From JANYLB01 sp963837715 (GTDB taxonomy: Bacteria > Actinomycetota > Acidimicrobiia > IMCC26256 > JANYLB01), in assembly GCA_963837715.1 (NCBI GenBank), contig CAWIOF010000002.1, positions 2,170,001 to 2,234,000 of the forward strand: a stretch of 64,000 nucleotides of DNA. The letters are read 5' to 3'. The notes under the pieces are model-generated. The model was not told where the DNA came from and made no database searches. It saw only the letters and a list, made by a program, of their open reading frames with translations. Shown here one piece after another: positions 61,122 through 64,000 of the stretch (position 1 is the stretch's first letter; each line of letters opens with the position of its first letter). The position numbers and the translations under genes were made by a program.

Positions 61122-61568
61122 TCAGAGGCGGAGGGGCTTGATCGGAGCGGCGATCAGCTCCGGGTGCTCCCGCCAGTCGACGCCGGGGACGTCGATGAAG
61201 AGCTCGAGCTCGTTGCCGTCGGGGTCGCGCAGGTACAAGCTGTGCGTGACGGTGTGATCACTCGCTCCGACCAGTTCGACGCCGGCGCGATCCAGCTCGG
61301 CAACCGCGGCCCGGAGCTCGTCGTCGCTGTCGCCGATCTTCAGACCGATGTGGTACATCCCGACCCGACGCCCCGCTGGGATCTCCGCGGCGTCCTCCCC
61401 CACCTCGATGAGCAGCAGCTCGTGGTGGGCTCGACCCGAGGAGAACGCGGCCGCCACGGGCGACTCCATCGGGAGTTGGTGGAACCCGAGCACGTCGCCG
61501 TAGAAGTGACGCGACCGCTCGAGGTCGTGGACGTAGAGCACCACGTGTCCGAGCTCTTTGACTTCCAT
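61122..61568 (-). CDS. VOC-family glyoxalase/dioxygenase-like protein
   Basis: Protein of 148 residues, start set by a perfect AGGAGG before ATG 61568. Two beta-alpha-beta-beta-beta modules: ELGHVVLYVHDLERSRHFYGDVLGF and RVGMYHIGLKIGDSDDELRAAVAELDRAGVEL. Metal-type residues are His in LGHV, Glu in LLLIEVG, His in YHIGL and Glu in DGNELELFID, a complete set of four. Resembles catechol-2,3-dioxygenase-like and glyoxalase I-like proteins. It has its own promoter with two operator-like palindromes. Confidence 0.86.
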   Translation of the reverse strand: MEVKELGHVVLYVHDLERSRHFYGDVLGFHQLPMESPVAAAFSSGRAHHELLLIEVGEDAAEIPAGRRVGMYHIGLKIGDSDDELRAAVAELDRAGVELVGASDHTVTHSLYLRDPDGNELELFIDVPGVDWREHPELIAAPIKPLRL

Positions 61569-61594
61569 GGCGAACCTCCTCGATCCGTGATATA

Positions 61595-61629
61595 TCTGAC
61601 TACTCAAGCATTATACCTGACGAGTCAGG
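61595..61629 (-). promoter_or_regulatory. Promoter with two operator-like palindromes for the VOC gene
   Basis: Minus-strand TATAAT (61610-61615) lies between a perfect palindrome CCTGAC-GA-GTCAGG (61616-61629) and an imperfect copy TCTGAC-TA-CTCAAG (61595-61608). Centres are 21 bp apart, about two helical turns, so two repressor dimers (TetR/MarR-like) would bind one DNA face across the -10 box. The region is AT-rich. The regulator is not in the window. Confidence 0.62.
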
Positions 61630-61635
61630 CATTTG

Positions 61636-62475
61636 CTAGGGCCCGTCGAACAGGTCCCGGCGGGGCTCGTCGGTGTAGACGGGCTCCCGGCCCTGGTCGA
61701 AGGCACGGATCGCTTCGGGCAGGTTCGCGGTGAACCCGAGCATCAGCTGGTTGCGGTCCTCGATCTGGATCGCCGACTCGAGGCTCGGGTTCTCGAGGTT
61801 CACCCACAGCATGCTCTTGGTCATCTCGAGGCCGTAGGGGCTGAACTTCGCCATCCGGGCCGCCATCTCGAGCGCTTCGGGGAGGAGGTCGGCGTCGGGA
61901 AGGACCCGGGAGACGAGTCCGAGCCGGTACGCCTCGTCGCCGTCGACCTCGCGGCCGGTGAGCAGCAGGTCGTTCGAGTGCGTCGCGCCGATGAGCCGGG
62001 GGAGCAACCAGCTGATCGCGAGCTCGGTGCTCGTGAGTCCGTTGACGATGCCGGTCGCGTTGAACACCGCGCTCGTCGAGGCGATGCGCAGATCGGTCGC
62101 GCACGCGAGGCACATCCCCCCGCCGTAGGCCGGACCGTTGATGGCTGCGATCACCGGCTGGGGCATGCGGCGCAGCGTGAGGATCAGGCGGGAGTAGTAC
62201 CGCATCGAGCGGGCCGCGATGCGGCCGACGGTGAGACCGTCGATGTTCGGGATGATGCCGTAGTCCTTGAGGTCGAGCCCCGAGCAGAACCCGCGTCCGG
62301 CACCGGTGAGGATCACCACCGAGACGTCGTTGTCGTCGGCCACGCGGTTGAGCACGTCGTCGAGCTCGATCACGAGGTCGATCGACATCGCGTTCAACCG
62401 CTCGGGCCGGTTCAGCGTGACCACGGCCGTCCGCGTCTGCGGCTTGGACAGCAGGACGAGCGGGTCGTCGCTCAC
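61636..62475 (-). CDS. Enoyl-CoA hydratase/isomerase family protein
   Basis: Crotonase-fold protein of 279 residues, GTG 62475 (SDDPLVLLSKPQTRTAVVTLNRPERLNAMS). Oxyanion-hole segments are ILTGAGRGFCSGLDLKDYG and AAINGPAYGGGMCLACATDLRIAS. At the position of the second catalytic acid the sequence reads TGIVNGLTSTELAISW, with Glu in STELA. SWLLPRLIGATHSNDLLLTGREVDGDEAYRLGLVSRVLPD follows. It acts in beta-oxidation-type steps. It starts 4 bp after the small gene upstream. Confidence 0.9.
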   Translation of the reverse strand: MSDDPLVLLSKPQTRTAVVTLNRPERLNAMSIDLVIELDDVLNRVADDNDVSVVILTGAGRGFCSGLDLKDYGIIPNIDGLTVGRIAARSMRYYSRLILTLRRMPQPVIAAINGPAYGGGMCLACATDLRIASTSAVFNATGIVNGLTSTELAISWLLPRLIGATHSNDLLLTGREVDGDEAYRLGLVSRVLPDADLLPEALEMAARMAKFSPYGLEMTKSMLWVNLENPSLESAIQIEDRNQLMLGFTANLPEAIRAFDQGREPVYTDEPRRDLFDGP

Positions 62476-62479
62476 CGGT

Positions 62480-62785
62480 CTAGGGGAACTCGATGCGGGG
62501 TGGCAGCGAGGCGTCGTGGCCGTAGACGTCGGTGAGCGTGTGGAGCAGCATCGCGGCGACGTTCCGGCGTTGCTCCGACGTGGACGATTCGTCGAAGCGG
62601 GTGAAGTCGGCACCCTCGGTGAAGGTCCAGCCGAGCTCGCGCATGCGCGCCACGCCGACCCCCGACATCAGGTCGGCCGGGTCGAGGTACTCGTTGCTCG
62701 CGGCCTCGCACACGAACGTCTCCTCGCCCTCGATCTTCGTGGCTTGGACCCACCGGTCCTTGTGGGAGCTGGCGCGGAGCAGCAC
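62480..62785 (-). CDS. Hypothetical protein, TY-Chap/YbjN-like
   Basis: A GTG at 62785 gives 101 residues, but the same frame is open and protein-like back to the stop of the aldo-keto reductase (DTTDLILDALDAVAAGDHPTV), so the true start is probably nearer 62857, perhaps at a rare codon. Strands VLLRASSHKDRWVQATKIEGEETFVCEAASNEYL, MRELGWTFTEGADFTRFDES and a final helix RRNVAAMLLHTLTDVYG recall the T3SS/YbjN chaperone-like fold. Function unknown. It forms a tight minus-strand series with its neighbours. Confidence 0.6.
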   Translation of the reverse strand: MLLRASSHKDRWVQATKIEGEETFVCEAASNEYLDPADLMSGVGVARMRELGWTFTEGADFTRFDESSTSEQRRNVAAMLLHTLTDVYGHDASLPPRIEFP

Positions 62786-62857
62786 CGTGGGGTGGTCGCC
62801 GGCGGCGACGGCGTCGAGCGCGTCGAGGATCAGGTCGGTGGTGTCGATGTCGGGAAG

Positions 62858-63823
62858 TTAGCCGACCCCGGGCACCGGAGCCGACGGGTCGAGCAGACCG
62901 TCGAGCGCGAGCACCGCCCACAGCTCCGACGGGATCGGCCGTTGGATCAACGAGGCGTTCTCGTGGATCTCCTCGGGCGTTCGGGCGCCGGTGAGCACCG
63001 CGGCCACGGCCGGATGGGCCAGGGGAAACTGCAGCGCGGCAGCCGCGAGGGCGATGTCGTACCGGCGGCACACGGCCTCGATCTGCTGAGCCCGTTCGAC
63101 GAACTGCGGCGCCGCCGGCCAGTACTCGTAGGTGACATCGGCGCGATGGGGATCGGCGAGCAGGCCGCTGTTGAACACACCGCCGATCATCACGTCGACG
63201 CCGCGCTCGGCGCACGTGTCGAGGAGCACGCGACGCGCACCCTGTTCGAGGAGGGTGTACCGACCGGCGAGCAGGACACAGTCGAGGTCGAACTCGGCCA
63301 CGAAGCGGGCCGGCATCTCCGCCTGGTTCATTCCCGTCCCGATCGCGGTGACCAGCCCTTCCTCTCGCATGCGGATCAGCTCGGGGAACGCACCCGCCCG
63401 GGCTTCGGCCTCGTGGTCGTCGGGGTCGTGCACGAGGAGCACGTCGACGCGATCGAGACCGAGCCGTTCGAGGCTTGCTTCGAGCGAGCGGCGCGTCGCG
63501 TCGGCCGAGTAGTCGAACTCCGGGTGGACGTCGGGGAGGTCGACGAAGGTGGTCTCCTCCCCCGCGCCCGGTTCCAACAGGCGGCCGACCTTCGTCGACA
63601 CGACGAACTCGTCGCGCGGTCGGCGGGTCAGCGCGCGGCCGAGGCGACGTTCCGAGAGACCGTGGCCGTACAGCGGTGCGGTGTCGAACAGGCGGACCCC
63701 CGCATCCCACGCCGCGTCGACGGTGGCATCCGACGTCGCGTCGTCGTTGGCGCGGAACATGTTCCCGAGCGCCGTGCCGCCGAGGCCGAGGCGCGAGATC
63801 GGCAACTCCCTCAATCGACCCAT
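62858..63823 (-). CDS. Aldo/keto reductase (L-fucose / D-threo-aldose 1-dehydrogenase type)
   Basis: AKR of 321 residues. LGLGGTALGNMF at the N-terminus, the catalytic Asp and Tyr in FDTAPLYGHGLSERRLGRAL, Lys in VVSTKVGRLL and His in VLLVHDPDDH make the full AKR tetrad. The TFVDLPDVHPEFDYSADATRRSLEASLERLGLDRVD stretch and FNSGLLADP are typical of L-fucose/pyridoxal 4-dehydrogenase-like members. It overlaps by 13 bp the L-fuconate dehydratase gene upstream, which supports oxidation of L-fucose as the first step of a non-phosphorylating pathway. Confidence 0.9.
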   Translation of the reverse strand: MGRLRELPISRLGLGGTALGNMFRANDDATSDATVDAAWDAGVRLFDTAPLYGHGLSERRLGRALTRRPRDEFVVSTKVGRLLEPGAGEETTFVDLPDVHPEFDYSADATRRSLEASLERLGLDRVDVLLVHDPDDHEAEARAGAFPELIRMREEGLVTAIGTGMNQAEMPARFVAEFDLDCVLLAGRYTLLEQGARRVLLDTCAERGVDVMIGGVFNSGLLADPHRADVTYEYWPAAPQFVERAQQIEAVCRRYDIALAAAALQFPLAHPAVAAVLTGARTPEEIHENASLIQRPIPSELWAVLALDGLLDPSAPVPGVG

Positions 63824-64000
63824 TCGGAACCTCCCGGGTAGCGGATCGCGTCGAGTGCATCCGGCTTCATCTCCGCCGAGTACCCGGGCGCGGTCGGGAC
63901 GACGTAGCGGCCGCCCTGCACCTGCACCGGATCGACGAAGTACTCATGACAGTGGTCGGCGAACTCCACCATGCGACCGTCGAGACTCCCGCTCACGACG
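63811..64000 (-). CDS. L-fuconate dehydratase C-terminus (enolase superfamily, partial)
   Basis: Only the last about 62 residues lie in the window: SGSLDGRMVEFADHCHEYFVDPVQVQGGRYVVPTAPGYSAEMKPDALDAIRYPGG. The pattern E-[FY]-x-D-H-x-H-E-x-F-x-D-P followed by PTAPGYSAEM is characteristic of the C-terminal end of FucD-type L-fuconate dehydratases. The gene begins beyond the right edge. Its 3' end overlaps the start of the aldo-keto reductase gene, implying coupled expression. Confidence 0.82.
   Translation of the reverse strand, partial: VVSGSLDGRMVEFADHCHEYFVDPVQVQGGRYVVPTAPGYSAEMKPDALDAIRYPGGSEWVD

Overview
The window is high-GC (roughly 68-70 percent by eye), gene-dense DNA with many GTG starts and 1-8 base start/stop overlaps. 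Gene content points to Actinomycetota: a CysO-CysM-Mec cysteine pathway, the mycobacterial-type order mec-cysO-cysM-(Rv1339-like MBL)-rph-rdgB, a TIGR03084/maleylpyruvate-isomerase-like protein, DrrAB-type exporters, and a cluster of amidohydrolase, family III CoA-transferase and SDR genes. Class Acidimicrobiia (Ilumatobacter-like) is my best guess; that is inference, because no rRNA or other phylogenetic marker was compared.

Layout. 1-2.3 kb: the end of a DrrA-type ABC exporter with two ABC-2 permeases. 2.3-11 kb: a secreted copper protein, a DnaJ-domain membrane protein, tRNA-Arg/His/Lys/Leu, a TIGR01777 epimerase, short-chain dehydrogenases, a DegT-fold enzyme with His in place of the PLP lysine, peptide deformylase and a tiny overlapping SHOCT operon. 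11-17 kb: a MacB-type ABC system with two different adaptors and a secreted DUF5666-like protein, all with Gly/Pro-rich low-complexity segments. 17-25 kb: SDR, methyltransferase, UppP, small unknowns and a diguanylate cyclase with eight PAS domains. 24.6-39.3 kb, almost all minus strand: esterase, rdgB, rph, MBL phosphodiesterase-like, sua5, cysM, cysO, a LuxR-LAL regulator, a CMD protein, mec, an orphan CoxL-like hydroxylase, an O-methyltransferase and an FAH protein. 39.3-40.2 kb: smpB followed by ssrA (tmRNA). 40.3-48.8 kb: a LolCDE/DevCA-like ABC system, two amidohydrolases around an SDR, and a DrrAB pair. 48.9-57 kb: CoA transferase, Zn alcohol dehydrogenase, thioesterase, a LysE/GAP-like exporter, a substrate-binding lipoprotein and a DinG-type helicase. 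57-64 kb: two glycosyltransferases (the second with an N-terminal MshEN c-di-GMP-binding domain), a VOC protein behind a two-site operator, enoyl-CoA hydratase, an aldo-keto reductase and the end of an L-fuconate dehydratase.

Three window-wide features stand out. (1) A dispersed repeat of about 85 bp occurs six times, always at gene 3' ends. (2) A different 59-bp palindromic element occurs twice between convergent genes. (3) Between 28.9 and 58.7 kb at least ten otherwise well-conserved genes carry single-base indels, nearly all an extra G or C in a short G/C run. None was seen in the first 28 kb. Sequence or assembly error is the simplest explanation; they are annotated here as frameshifted genes spanning both reading frames.
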